Source of the DNA: an uncultured Clostridia bacterium
GTDB lineage: Bacteria > Bacillota > Clostridia > TANB77 > CAG-465
Direction: 5' to 3'
NCBI GenBank assembly: GCA_944388585.1
Contig: CALXJI010000003.1
Coordinates: 143,360-207,359 of the forward strand
Length of the DNA: 64,000 nt
Position 1 is the first letter of the stretch. Each line of letters starts with the position of its first letter. Below the pieces are notes generated by a model. That model saw only the letters and a program-made list of their open reading frames with translations. It was not told the DNA's origin and ran no database searches. Positions 27,631 through 36,073 of this stretch are shown one piece after another. The translations under genes and the position numbers were made by a program.

Positions 27631-28775
27631 TATTTTTTCTCCTTCTTATATAACTCAATAGTCTTATCAACTACATCATCCCAATTATATTTTTTTAATA
27701 TATACTCTTGCGCTTCAGACTTATATTTGTTAACTTTATCCACATTATCCACTAAATATTGAAGCTTCTCTTTTAAATCATTAACATCTGATTTTTTAAA
27801 AGTAACACCATTATCATCCATAACAGTTTTACATTCAGGTATATCTGAAGTTAAACAACAATTTTTATAGCTCATTGCTTCAAGTAAAGATAAAGGCATT
27901 CCTTCTAAATCACTTGGAAGAACATATATATATGCATTACTATATAATTCTTCTAATTCTTCTCCTTGAACAAATCCAGTAAAAATAATATTTGTATTAT
28001 CTTTTGCTTTCTCTTTTAATTCATTAAAATACGTATCAGTATCACTAGATCCTCCAGCAATAACTAATTTTTTATCTGTATTTATTTTGTTATAAGCCTC
28101 AATTAAATAATGTATTCCTTTTTCTGGTACTAATCTACCTAAAAATAAAATATAGCTATCTTTAGCCAAATCAAATTTATCTTTTATAATATCTACATCT
28201 TTTATATCTGGTTTATTGACACCATTTGGAATAAAATTAGTTTCTCTATTATAAGTATCTTTAAAATACTTTTTTACATTTTCACTTAGTACAATAATTT
28301 CATCTGCATATTTAGCAGCCATTTTTTCACCAAATTTTATATATTTTGTAGCAAATCCACCCCATTTAGCTCTTTGCCAATCCAATCCATGAATTGTTAC
28401 TATAATTTTTTTCTTACTAAAAAACTTTATTATAGGAATCATTGCACATGGACCTTCTGCATGAAAATGTACGATATTATTTTTTGAAAACAAAATTTTA
28501 ATTGCTCCAAAAAATGAAGATGTCATTGCTGCTAAACCTTTCATATCTATTGTTAATACACTTTTTAATTTTACACCTTTATACTCTTTTATATGATTTA
28601 CTTTTTGTGATTTATCTAATGCATGTTTTCCTTTTCTATTATAGCAAGTAACTTCTATTCCTTTTTTTGCCATTCTTATTGATAATTCCTCAACAACAAT
28701 TTCAATTCCGCCTTCTCTTGAAGGAATACGTTTATGTCCAATCATTGCTACTTTAAGGCTAGTATTTTCTTTCAT
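27630..28775 (-). CDS. Family 4 glycosyltransferase with DUF1972-type N terminus
   Basis: This 381-residue GT-B protein has the N-terminal block MIGHKRIPSREGGIEIVVEELSIRM, typical of the DUF1972 rhamnosyl/glycosyltransferase subgroup. The donor-side ILFLGRLVPEKGIHYLIEAYNK and VLPSDLEGMPLSLLEAMSY follow. It lies directly after the initiating transferase, a common place for the second sugar transferase. Its start overlaps the stop of that gene. Confidence 0.9.
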   Translation of the reverse strand: MKENTSLKVAMIGHKRIPSREGGIEIVVEELSIRMAKKGIEVTCYNRKGKHALDKSQKVNHIKEYKGVKLKSVLTIDMKGLAAMTSSFFGAIKILFSKNNIVHFHAEGPCAMIPIIKFFSKKKIIVTIHGLDWQRAKWGGFATKYIKFGEKMAAKYADEIIVLSENVKKYFKDTYNRETNFIPNGVNKPDIKDVDIIKDKFDLAKDSYILFLGRLVPEKGIHYLIEAYNKINTDKKLVIAGGSSDTDTYFNELKEKAKDNTNIIFTGFVQGEELEELYSNAYIYVLPSDLEGMPLSLLEAMSYKNCCLTSDIPECKTVMDDNGVTFKKSDVNDLKEKLQYLVDNVDKVNKYKSEAQEYILKKYNWDDVVDKTIELYKKEKK

Positions 28776-29530
28776 TACTCTGCTCCATCCTTATGTATAA
28801 CTACGCCTACTGTTTTTGTTAGTAGTCCCATGTCATAGAAAAATCCTTTGTTTTCAGTATATTCTTTATCAAACTCTAATCTATCTTCAAAAGTAGTATT
28901 TGATCTACCACTTACTTGCCATAGTCCTGTAATACCTGGTTTTGATTCAATTATTGTATTATAGTATGCTCCCATATCATCTTTTTCTCTTGGAAGATAA
29001 GGTCTAGGTCCTACAAGTGACATATCTCCTTTTAATACGTTTATTAATTGTGGTAGTTCATCTATTGATGTTTTTCTTAAAAAGTTTCCTACTTTTGTTA
29101 TTCTTGGATCATTTTTTAGCTTTTTATTTACTTTGTATTCTTCTCTAGCTTTTTCATCTTTGTCTAGTAATTCAAAAAGTTTTTTGTCAGCATCTGGTAC
29201 CATTGTTCTAAACTTATATATTTCAAATAATTTTCCGTCTTTTCCTATTCTTTTTTGGGTAAACATTGCAGGTCCATCTGAATCTTTTCTTATTGCTAAA
29301 CTTGTTACTAAAAATACAGGAGATAATAATAACAATGCAGTAGCTGAAGCTGTTATATCCACTGTTCTTTTTAAAAAAGAATATGTTATTTCATTAAATG
29401 TCTTTTTTTCTTTTTGCTCTAACACTTTATTATTATCATCAAATTTAATAATATTGTTTTCTACAGGCAATTTCTTATCTGTTTCAACACTTAATATGTT
29501 AAACTCTTGTGCCTCATTAGAATGTGACAT
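28775..29530 (-). CDS. Initiating undecaprenyl-phosphate sugar phosphotransferase (WcaJ/CpsE type)
   Basis: This 251-residue protein has an N-terminal cytoplasmic extension, one hydrophobic segment (TASATALLLLSPVFLVTSLAI) and the bacterial sugar transferase domain, with the blocks KRIGKDGKLFEIYKFRTM, DELPQLINVLKGDMSLVGPRPY and KPGITGLWQVSGRS. It should attach the first sugar phosphate to undecaprenyl phosphate at the membrane. The short form lacks the multi-helix domain of full-length WcaJ. It is the second gene of the operon and overlaps the VanZ-like gene by 14 bp. Confidence 0.92.
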   Translation of the reverse strand: MSHSNEAQEFNILSVETDKKLPVENNIIKFDDNNKVLEQKEKKTFNEITYSFLKRTVDITASATALLLLSPVFLVTSLAIRKDSDGPAMFTQKRIGKDGKLFEIYKFRTMVPDADKKLFELLDKDEKAREEYKVNKKLKNDPRITKVGNFLRKTSIDELPQLINVLKGDMSLVGPRPYLPREKDDMGAYYNTIIESKPGITGLWQVSGRSNTTFEDRLEFDKEYTENKGFFYDMGLLTKTVGVVIHKDGAE

Positions 29531-30068
29531 TCTTTATTCCCCCATTTTCAGATTTTTTCTTTCTCGATTTTATCAGTATATTAATGAAAATCATAAATAA
29601 AATAGTTCCTGTTATTACTCCTAAAGTATCAATTCCCACATCTGTTATTCTGCTTGTCCTACCTGAAACAAATCTTTGATGAAATTCATCTGACATAGCA
29701 TAAAGCATTCCTGTTAGGATAGCAAAAATATATATTTTCTTGTTGTTTTTTAAAAAAGCGTAAAAAAATACAGATAAAATAATACCACCAACTGTGTATA
29801 AAAAATAATGAGCATTCTTTCTTACAAAAGTTTGTAATTCTTTAGAATAATTATATTTGTCATTATTACCATATTGTGTATTTACTGTATCTGTTTTATT
29901 TGTATTATTGCTCTCTACTGGGTTTAGTGTACTATCTATTACATGTATAAAAGCACCACTAGTATTGAGTGTTTGTGTTCCGTCTTGACTAGAAAATATA
30001 AATACAGTTATCATCCATACTAAAACAAATATTGTGGATATTATTTTTAGTATCTTCCCCTTATGCAT
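29517..30068 (-). CDS. VanZ-family membrane protein, first gene of the polysaccharide operon
   Basis: This 183-residue protein has an N-terminal helix with MITVFIFSSQDG, three further hydrophobic segments, and the VanZ motif block MSDEFHQRFVSGRTSRITDVGIDTLG. VanZ homologues are linked to teicoplanin resistance and often occur near cell-wall polymer genes; their biochemistry is not settled. The ATG follows AGGAGAGAAG. It is the promoter-proximal gene of the operon (promoter 30151-30179). A second VanZ protein lies at 36099-36605 beside the LCP gene. Confidence 0.88.
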   Translation of the reverse strand: MHKGKILKIISTIFVLVWMITVFIFSSQDGTQTLNTSGAFIHVIDSTLNPVESNNTNKTDTVNTQYGNNDKYNYSKELQTFVRKNAHYFLYTVGGIILSVFFYAFLKNNKKIYIFAILTGMLYAMSDEFHQRFVSGRTSRITDVGIDTLGVITGTILFMIFINILIKSRKKKSENGGIKNVTF

Positions 30069-30150
30069 TTCTTCTCTCCTAACACTTTTTTATTCATTTG
30101 ACATCTTAACTATTATTTATGTCTTCTTTATTATACTTTCGACGGGTATT

Positions 30151-30179
30151 ATTATATCATTTAACATAAAAATAGTCAA
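30151..30179 (-). promoter_or_regulatory. Promoter of the polysaccharide operon
   Basis: On the minus strand TTGACT (30174-30179), a 17-bp spacer and TATAAT (30151-30156). The leader to the VanZ ATG is about 75 nt and shows no riboswitch that I recognise. Confidence 0.75.
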
Positions 30180-30281
30180 TTAAATTAGCATATTTAATAT
30201 AAATTTGTTATAATTTTGTATTTATTGTAATTTAAAGCACAAATTTGTAGTACTCTTTTTTGTATACTACTATATAACTAC

Positions 30282-30309
30282 TTGAATTTATATAAAAAAA
30301 GAGTATAAT
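30282..30309 (+). promoter_or_regulatory. Promoter for the 86-residue gene
   Basis: TTGAAT (30282-30287), a 16-bp spacer and TATAAT (30304-30309). It is divergent from the polysaccharide operon promoter. Confidence 0.6.
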
Positions 30310-30361
30310 GTTGTTATCCGAAAATTCCTCAAACCCATTAACTATTTGGGAGGTATTTCAA

Positions 30362-30622
30362 ATGAAATTGTTTAACAAATTGCTCTGCCTTCTTACCAAG
30401 CGTTGGATTATTCCCTATCTGTTAGATGATAATTTAAAGCTAACATTGGTTTCTCTTCCCAGAGTTACCAAAGGAGGTTACTACGTACCTGCTGTCATGA
30501 AAAGGAATAATGTAAGCACGATATACTGGAACATGCCTATGTCTTGCAACGTTATTTTAAATCATGAAGGATGCGATCTTATCTGCTGGCATGGTATTGA
30601 AGTAATCAGAGTAGAAGATTAA
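30362..30622 (+). CDS. Small protein of unknown function with atypical base composition
   Basis: This 86-residue protein starts MKLFNKLLCLLTKRWIIPYLL. It has no clear signal cleavage site and ends GHIGIEV-like sequence IEVIRVED. The ATG at 30362 follows GGGAGG; an in-frame ATG further upstream has no ribosome binding site. The coding sequence is clearly richer in G+C and in C-ending codons than its neighbours, like the DUF4046-type gene at 14200. The gene has a promoter and a strong terminator, so it is probably real. I do not recognise its family; transfer is inferred from composition only. Confidence 0.65.
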   Translation: MKLFNKLLCLLTKRWIIPYLLDDNLKLTLVSLPRVTKGGYYVPAVMKRNNVSTIYWNMPMSCNVILNHEGCDLICWHGIEVIRVED

Positions 30623-30650
30623 TCTTTTGCTCTCCTAGAGCATAAAATGG

Positions 30651-30680
30651 GGGCGAGTCTAAAACTTAGGCTCGCCCTTT
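30651..30680 (+). terminator. Strong GC-rich terminator
   Basis: GGGCGAGTCTAA (30651-30662) pairs with TTAGGCTCGCCC (30666-30677) with one G-T pair and a 3-nt loop, followed by TTT. It is unusually GC-rich for this genome. Confidence 0.85.
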
Positions 30681-30699
30681 AGATTTTATTATTTTAATC

Positions 30700-31389
30700 T
30701 TAATAATTATAAAATAAATTATTTGTTTCCTGTTTACGATATATTTTTACTATTTTTCCTTGAAGCTTTTCAAGGATTTTTGCATACCATGTTAACTTTT
30801 TTGAATCAAATAATGATATACTTTTTTGAGGCTTATATCTTATATCATGCTCCATCTCTGCCCAAAAATCCATAGCAATTGTTCTTATTTGTATCTCTAC
30901 TTTCATTACTACTGTTTCACCATTTATTGTTACTGGTGTTTCTACAATTATATGATAAGCTGAATATCCGCTTTTTTTAGGGTTATTAATATAGTCTTTT
31001 TCCTTTATTATTTTTAAATTAGGTATCATTTCAATAATCTGTTTTACAAAAAATATATCATCTTGTACAGGACATGTTATCCTAACTCCAGCTATATCGT
31101 TAATATTATCTATTAAAGATGTATATGTATATTTGATGTTTTTCTTTTTCATTTTATTTATTATACTCTTTTTAGATTTAACTCTAGCTGTTATTTTATC
31201 TATAATGGAATATCCATATAGCTTATTTAACTTTTCTTTTACTAAATTTATCTCACTTGCAACTTGATTCATTGCAATCTCATATATTCTTATTAAATCA
31301 TTATATTCTTTACTTTCTATATTAATTTCTTCGTCTTGTACTGTTTTTATATCATTATTTTGTTTAATTAAATCTGGTCTTTTAATCAC
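30700..31389 (-). CDS. Small alarmone synthetase (RelA/SpoT-domain GTP pyrophosphokinase)
   Basis: This 229-residue protein consists of a RelA/SpoT synthetase domain alone. Visible blocks are ARVKSKKSIINKMKKK, NDIAGVRITCPVQDD, SGYSAYHIIVE and VEIQIRTIAMDFWAEMEH, with the catalytic Glu region and the synthetase G-loop. It lacks hydrolase, TGS and ACT domains, so it is a YjbM/YwaC-type small alarmone synthetase that makes (p)ppGpp or a related alarmone. A GTG at 31389 sits inside the ribosome binding site AAAGGGG; the ATT one codon later is spaced slightly better. The exact start is therefore uncertain. Confidence 0.92.
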   Translation of the reverse strand: MIKRPDLIKQNNDIKTVQDEEINIESKEYNDLIRIYEIAMNQVASEINLVKEKLNKLYGYSIIDKITARVKSKKSIINKMKKKNIKYTYTSLIDNINDIAGVRITCPVQDDIFFVKQIIEMIPNLKIIKEKDYINNPKKSGYSAYHIIVETPVTINGETVVMKVEIQIRTIAMDFWAEMEHDIRYKPQKSISLFDSKKLTWYAKILEKLQGKIVKIYRKQETNNLFYNY

Positions 31390-31481
31390 CCCTTTCTTTA
31401 TATATTCAAATTCTACCTATAATATGTTATGTTTATATATAATTTTTGTGTTAATTATGAAAAAAATAAATAATTTTACCT

Positions 31482-31510
31482 TTTACTATTAAAGATATAT
31501 ATGATATAAT
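31482..31510 (+). promoter_or_regulatory. Promoter of the DUF3800-LysR-Csx3-like operon
   Basis: TTTACT (31482-31487), a 17-bp spacer and TATAAT (31505-31510), with AGGAGG and the ATG following within 25 nt. The -35 element is weak. Confidence 0.5.
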
Positions 31511-31532
31511 TTTTTTATTATAGGAGGTTTAT

Positions 31533-32186
31533 ATGCAATACTTATTTTTAGACGAATCTGGCAATTTACACAAAAATAGTCCAGATAGATACTTTGTAAT
31601 TGGTGGTATTTTTACTAACAATTATGATGATATTAAAAAATCATATGTTGAAATAAATAGAGAATTAAAAGAAAAATTAAACATGGATTTTGATACAGAA
31701 CTTAAAGCTGCTTACCTTAATATGGAAGAAAAAATGGATATAGTTGTTAAACTTCAACAAATGAATGGTATGTATATAGTTGGCGTAATAGTAGATAAAG
31801 AAAAAATTGGTGTAAAAATAGAGGAAATACACCTATATTACAATTATATAATAGGTAAACTTCTAGATTATTTAGTTAAAATAGGGCTTATTAAAACTAA
31901 TGAAAAAGACTATCTCTTTATTAATATAGATAAATCATCTATGAAAATAGAAGATATTAACTCATTAGAAATGTATTTAAAAATCCATTTTAATATAGAG
32001 CGAAAAATGAAATTTGAACTTAATGTTGCATACTGGGATTCAAGTAAAAACTACATGATACAAGTAGCAGATATAATGTGTAATACTATTTGGAATATTG
32101 CTCAGTCTCCTAATCCTTTTAAAGTGTTTAACTCTTTAAATCAAAAAAAGAGAATGCGAATTTATAGATTAAATCGTAGAGTATAA
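31533..32186 (+). CDS. DUF3800-family protein, probable RNase H-like nuclease fold
   Basis: This 217-residue protein starts MQYLFLDESGNLHKNSPDRYFVIGGIF. It carries a second acidic block FINIDKSSMK and a late VADIMCNTIW. This is the DUF3800 pattern: DESG at the N terminus and a later Asp in ADxxC. The fold is thought to be RNase H-like with an acidic active site, but the biological role is unproven. It is found in defence and mobile regions in many bacteria. It is the first gene of a tight operon with gaps of 15, 12 and 11 bp. Confidence 0.88.
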   Translation: MQYLFLDESGNLHKNSPDRYFVIGGIFTNNYDDIKKSYVEINRELKEKLNMDFDTELKAAYLNMEEKMDIVVKLQQMNGMYIVGVIVDKEKIGVKIEEIHLYYNYIIGKLLDYLVKIGLIKTNEKDYLFINIDKSSMKIEDINSLEMYLKIHFNIERKMKFELNVAYWDSSKNYMIQVADIMCNTIWNIAQSPNPFKVFNSLNQKKRMRIYRLNRRV

Positions 32187-32201
32187 TTAGGAGGTATTAT
32201 A

Positions 32202-33083
32202 ATGTCAAATGTTAGTTTAGAACTTTTAAGACTCTTCTGTATAGTTGCTGAAACTGGGAAAATATATAAAACTGCTGAAAAGCTATATATTTCACAGCCT
32301 GCTGTAACACAAAGTATAAAAAAACTAGAAGATGAACTTGGTGGTGCCCTTTTTTACAGAACACCAAAAGGCGTAGTTTTAACTGAGCAGGGTAAAAGTT
32401 TGTATAGCTTTATTAAGCCTAGTATTGATGCACTTGAAAATGCACCTAAAAAATTTAGTCAATATGTTAATTTAGAAGAAGGATCATTAAAAATTAAATG
32501 TGGCTCTACTTTAAGTGAAATTGTATTATTTAAACCACTGGAAAAATTCATGAGAAATTATCCTAAAGTTAGTGTAGATGTGGTATCTGGTCGCTCTTCT
32601 ACAGCTATTGAAATGGTGTCAAATGGTGAGCTTGACATGGCTATTGTACCTTTACCATCAGAAAATACAAAAGATAATACAGATATTATTAAATATGCAC
32701 CTTTAGAATTAGTAGTATATTCTACAAAAGAGTATCTAGAGAACAGTAATATAGATATAAATAGTTGGTCAGACATACAAAAAGGAAATCTAATACTACC
32801 TACAGTAACATCTAACACTGGTAAAGTTATATATTCTTTTTTTGAAAATCAAGGCATAGATATTAAATTTAAATACATTTTCTCTAGTAATACTTCGAGA
32901 AAAAGAATGGTAAAAGATGGGCTTGGTATTGGAATAGGTCTGAAAGAAGATCTAAAAGATGAAAATTTTGTAATATCTAATTTAAAATTACCAAAATTAG
33001 ATATAGGAATAATAATTCAAAAGAAAGAAATAGCAAGTTTTGCTACTTTGAAATTATTAGAATATATAATGGATAATAAATAA
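32202..33083 (+). CDS. LysR-family transcriptional regulator
   Basis: This 293-residue protein has the LysR winged helix at the N terminus (LELLRLFCIVAETGKIYKTAEKLYISQPAVTQSIKKLEDELGG). A two-lobed substrate-binding domain follows. The start has AGGAGG upstream. It is embedded in the operon between the DUF3800 gene and the Csx3-like gene, and not divergent from a target as LysR regulators usually are. The effector is unknown. It may regulate its own operon or a distant one. Confidence 0.92.
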   Translation: MSNVSLELLRLFCIVAETGKIYKTAEKLYISQPAVTQSIKKLEDELGGALFYRTPKGVVLTEQGKSLYSFIKPSIDALENAPKKFSQYVNLEEGSLKIKCGSTLSEIVLFKPLEKFMRNYPKVSVDVVSGRSSTAIEMVSNGELDMAIVPLPSENTKDNTDIIKYAPLELVVYSTKEYLENSNIDINSWSDIQKGNLILPTVTSNTGKVIYSFFENQGIDIKFKYIFSSNTSRKRMVKDGLGIGIGLKEDLKDENFVISNLKLPKLDIGIIIQKKEIASFATLKLLEYIMDNK

Positions 33084-33095
33084 TAGGAGAATGTT

Positions 33096-34397
33096 ATGAA
33101 AGAAGATATAAAAAATATAAGAATAATATTTTGTGGTCCGCCACATTCAGGGAAAAGTGTACTTTTAAGTACAATATATAAAAATTTACCTCAATCACAT
33201 ACAGCAATTGTTCGTGCTGCACCAGATGGTGAAGGAATGTATAGTAACAATGTAAATCAAGAACAAATCCAAGCTACAAGAAGAAAAGGGGATTTTAGTG
33301 AACAAAGAACTCAATATAATACAAATAGTATAGAAAACGAAAAAGCTTCCATCGTTCTAGTAGATGTTGGTGGAAAAATAAATGAAGATAAAGAAAAAAT
33401 TTTTGATACTTGTAATTATTCAATTGTATTAAGCAATAATATTAAAGATAAAGAAACTTGGACAGAATTTTCAAAAAAGCACGATGTATTACCTATTGCA
33501 ATCTTAGATTCATCTTTAGAGGGAAAAGACGAGATATATTCCTCTTCAAATAATGATGTAATTACAGGTAAAATAACAGATCTTCAAAGAGGTAAAACTA
33601 AATATACTTCACCTCTTATAAATAAAATACTAGATAAGATCCAAGAAATTACAATTACCAAAAAAAATTCTCAAAAAGAAATTAAAGGAGCTAAATATAT
33701 ATCAGATAAAGATACTATAAATATGCTAGATATTGCTAAAGAACTAGATATGATAGATAAAGAAACAAATAATGCAAAATGGAATGTATCAAAATCATGT
33801 GAAATTTATTCTAATCTAATAAATAGATTAAAAAATAAAAATGAAGCTAATTTTTTTGAAGCTAGAGCAAACTGGGTTGCTGGCCTTTGCACGCAAGCTG
33901 CTATTGATTCAAATATAAAAAATATTAAATTTTATGATGCAAGACAAGATAAATTTATACAATCAAATAAAGCTGAATTAAACATTATACAAGATTCTTC
34001 TAAATTAGAAAATAACACATATTTATATAATGTATTAGATGATAATAAACTAAACTTAATAACTTCTAAAACAGATGATAGCATATTTTTAGATTTTGAA
34101 CTAAATCCAAATAATAAAATAGTACCAGAAGATTTTGAAAATATGAAACTTCCTGATATAGATATAAACAAAAAGCTCTATATTAGTGGAAAACTTCCAA
34201 CTTGGTTATTTTCAAGTATTGATTTAAGTTATGAAAATCAAGAAAAATATATATTTCAACCTGGAAATGGTTTTATTAAATATGCAAGTGAAAATAAAAA
34301 AGAATTAGGTATTATTGAACCTGAAATAAATGGAATTGATACTAATAAAATATTGGAAAACTACAAAGAATTCTTTGAAAATGAAATAAAAAAATAG
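33096..34397 (+). CDS. P-loop protein with degenerate Csx3-like C-terminal region, outside any CRISPR locus
   Basis: This 433-residue protein starts with a P-loop, IIFCGPPHSGKS (residues 10-21), followed by IVRAAPDGEGMY (38-49), a Walker B-like IVLVDVGGK (86-94) and a later VLPIAILDSSLEGKDEI and ITGKITDLQRGK. This order matches the P-loop domain found fused to Csx3, the ring-nuclease/cyclic-oligoadenylate protein of type III CRISPR systems. The C-terminal part contains YISGKLPTWLFSSIDLSY (362-379) and QPGNGFIKY, which resembles the Csx3 core SGxLPxWL...HxY. The histidines usual there are absent. No CRISPR array or cas gene is in the window. Function unknown; signalling-nucleotide sensing is an inference. 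Confidence 0.7.
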   Translation: MKEDIKNIRIIFCGPPHSGKSVLLSTIYKNLPQSHTAIVRAAPDGEGMYSNNVNQEQIQATRRKGDFSEQRTQYNTNSIENEKASIVLVDVGGKINEDKEKIFDTCNYSIVLSNNIKDKETWTEFSKKHDVLPIAILDSSLEGKDEIYSSSNNDVITGKITDLQRGKTKYTSPLINKILDKIQEITITKKNSQKEIKGAKYISDKDTINMLDIAKELDMIDKETNNAKWNVSKSCEIYSNLINRLKNKNEANFFEARANWVAGLCTQAAIDSNIKNIKFYDARQDKFIQSNKAELNIIQDSSKLENNTYLYNVLDDNKLNLITSKTDDSIFLDFELNPNNKIVPEDFENMKLPDIDINKKLYISGKLPTWLFSSIDLSYENQEKYIFQPGNGFIKYASENKKELGIIEPEINGIDTNKILENYKEFFENEIKK

Positions 34398-34408
34398 GAG
34401 ATGATTTA

Positions 34409-35020
34409 ATGAAAAAACTTTTAACTTTTATAATTATACTGGTTTTACTAGCTTTAGTAGTATTTTTAGGATTTAAGCTTTTAGATAAAGATGAAAATAA
34501 TGAAAATGAAATAATAGATAACACAGTAAATGAAGAACAAAATAATACTTCAAATAATAAATCTGATTCTAATACAACTTCTCAATCAGAAGAAAATCAA
34601 GAATATAATACTACAATTTACATTGGTACAGAAGATAACTTTGAAGAATTCACTGTAAATATAGACAAAAGTGGTTCTGCTACTTATCAAGCAAGTCAAA
34701 TTTTAGAAGCTATAGGAGATATATTAGGATATAGACTAATTGCTAATGATATTACAGATGGTAAAGGTGGAATGACAATAGATTTTAACTCAAATTCTGC
34801 TCCATTTAATACAAATGACTCATATATTGGAAATGAACAATATACTACTAATGATGATTTAGCTTTTGCTATATTTGACAGTATAGAAAAAACTCTACAA
34901 GAATATTTTGGTCAAAACTTAGATGTATGGTTTTCATTAGATAGTGGCTCTATTACTATAAATGATGTAACTATACCAATTACTGAACCATATCAAGGAA
35001 GCAATTATTATTTAAAATAA
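34409..35020 (+). CDS. Membrane-anchored extracytoplasmic protein of unknown function
   Basis: This 203-residue protein has one N-terminal hydrophobic helix (LTFIIILVLLALVVFLGFKLL), a low-complexity Asn/Ser/Glu linker (about residues 30-70) and a compact domain of about 130 residues (IYIGTEDNFEEFTVNI, SIEKTLQEYFGQNLDVWFSLDSG). The layout is that of a protein anchored in the membrane with a domain outside the cell. The distal part only weakly recalls GerMN-type domains. It is the last gene of the operon with the Csx3-like gene and has a terminator after it. Confidence 0.75.
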   Translation: MKKLLTFIIILVLLALVVFLGFKLLDKDENNENEIIDNTVNEEQNNTSNNKSDSNTTSQSEENQEYNTTIYIGTEDNFEEFTVNIDKSGSATYQASQILEAIGDILGYRLIANDITDGKGGMTIDFNSNSAPFNTNDSYIGNEQYTTNDDLAFAIFDSIEKTLQEYFGQNLDVWFSLDSGSITINDVTIPITEPYQGSNYYLK

Positions 35021-35027
35021 AAAATAT

Positions 35028-35067
35028 TAGAGGCTGTAGATTTTATTCTATAACCTCTATTTTTTTA
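35028..35067. terminator. Bidirectional terminator between the Csx3-like operon and the LCP gene
   Basis: TAGAGG (35028-35033) pairs with CCTCTA (35054-35059), with inner TAGA/TCTA pairing, and TTTTTTT follows. It lies between convergent genes. Confidence 0.75.
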
Positions 35068-35091
35068 TTTTATACTAATATCAAACTTATC

Positions 35092-36048
35092 TTATTCATT
35101 TCCATAATAGTATTTATTAAAATCTTGTTTTGCTCTTTCCATATCAAATCCAAAGTAATATATACCATCTACCCAATTATCATAACCATAGTCTGTTGAT
35201 GGAATTTGAACAGAGTTTATATTACTTAAATATGTAGACATATCTCCAGACAATTTTAAAAACATATCTTTATACATGTTTATATCCATATTAGTTGTCA
35301 AATTAACCAATATATCGTCAGATAAATCAAGTATTTCTTCTGGAGACATAGTAGATACTTTTTTCATTAATGCAATTAAAATCTCTCTTTGTCTAAAGGC
35401 TCTTGTAAAATCATTTCCAACATATCTATTTCTAGAATGCTTTAACGCTTGTACACCATTTAAAGTTACTGTTCCTGCAGATGCTATTTTATTTTCTGGT
35501 GTCATTTCACTATTTATAAAATCAACTTCATCTTGTGAAAGAGTTAGTTCTACGCCTCCAACTCTATCTATACAATTAACTAATCCTGAAAAATCTATAG
35601 TTACATACTGTGTTAAGTCAAGTCCAAAATTAGTATTTAAAGTTTTTATACTTAATTGTTCTTGTCCATAAGCGTATGCATGATTAATCTTAGTCATTCC
35701 ATATCCTGGAACTTCAACATATGTATCTCTTGGCACACTAATTAGATTAATACTTTTATCTATATTATTTATAACTACAATTATTATAGTATCAGATCTA
35801 CCAGCATAACTATTATCTGTATCTCTTGAATCACTTCCAAAAATAACAAATTTTGTTATATCTTCAACATTTACCTGAGCAGTATCATCATTATTAATTT
35901 CTATTCCCAAATCTGTTTCATCAAGCTCTTTATATGTCATTTTATCAAATTTACTTTTAATAAATAAGTATCCACATAATATTGCGATTAATACGATAGC
36001 TATTATTACTACAAATACTATCCACACTTTACCATCTTTTTTTAACAT
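35092..36048 (-). CDS. LytR-CpsA-Psr (LCP) family cell-wall polymer ligase
   Basis: This 318-residue protein has one N-terminal membrane helix (VWIVFVVIIAIVLIAILCGYLFI). Outside it lies an LCP domain with FGSDSRDTDNSYAGRSDTIII, INLISVPRDTYVEVPGYG and KINHAYAYG, plus HSRNRYVGNDFTRAFRQREIL. The Arg/Asp residues of the LCP active site are present. LCP enzymes attach lipid-linked glycopolymers to peptidoglycan, so it is a plausible final enzyme for the polymer made by the 17.5-30 kb operon. It has its own promoter at 36074-36102. Confidence 0.93.
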   Translation of the reverse strand: MLKKDGKVWIVFVVIIAIVLIAILCGYLFIKSKFDKMTYKELDETDLGIEINNDDTAQVNVEDITKFVIFGSDSRDTDNSYAGRSDTIIIVVINNIDKSINLISVPRDTYVEVPGYGMTKINHAYAYGQEQLSIKTLNTNFGLDLTQYVTIDFSGLVNCIDRVGGVELTLSQDEVDFINSEMTPENKIASAGTVTLNGVQALKHSRNRYVGNDFTRAFRQREILIALMKKVSTMSPEEILDLSDDILVNLTTNMDINMYKDMFLKLSGDMSTYLSNINSVQIPSTDYGYDNWVDGIYYFGFDMERAKQDFNKYYYGNE

Positions 36049-36073
36049 TTATCTTCTCCTTTACGTGAAATTG

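Noticed and set aside
29133..29600. Plus-strand frame of 155 codons opposite the initiating sugar transferase
   Set aside because: It is antisense to a clear gene with conserved domains; no ribosome binding site and low-complexity product.
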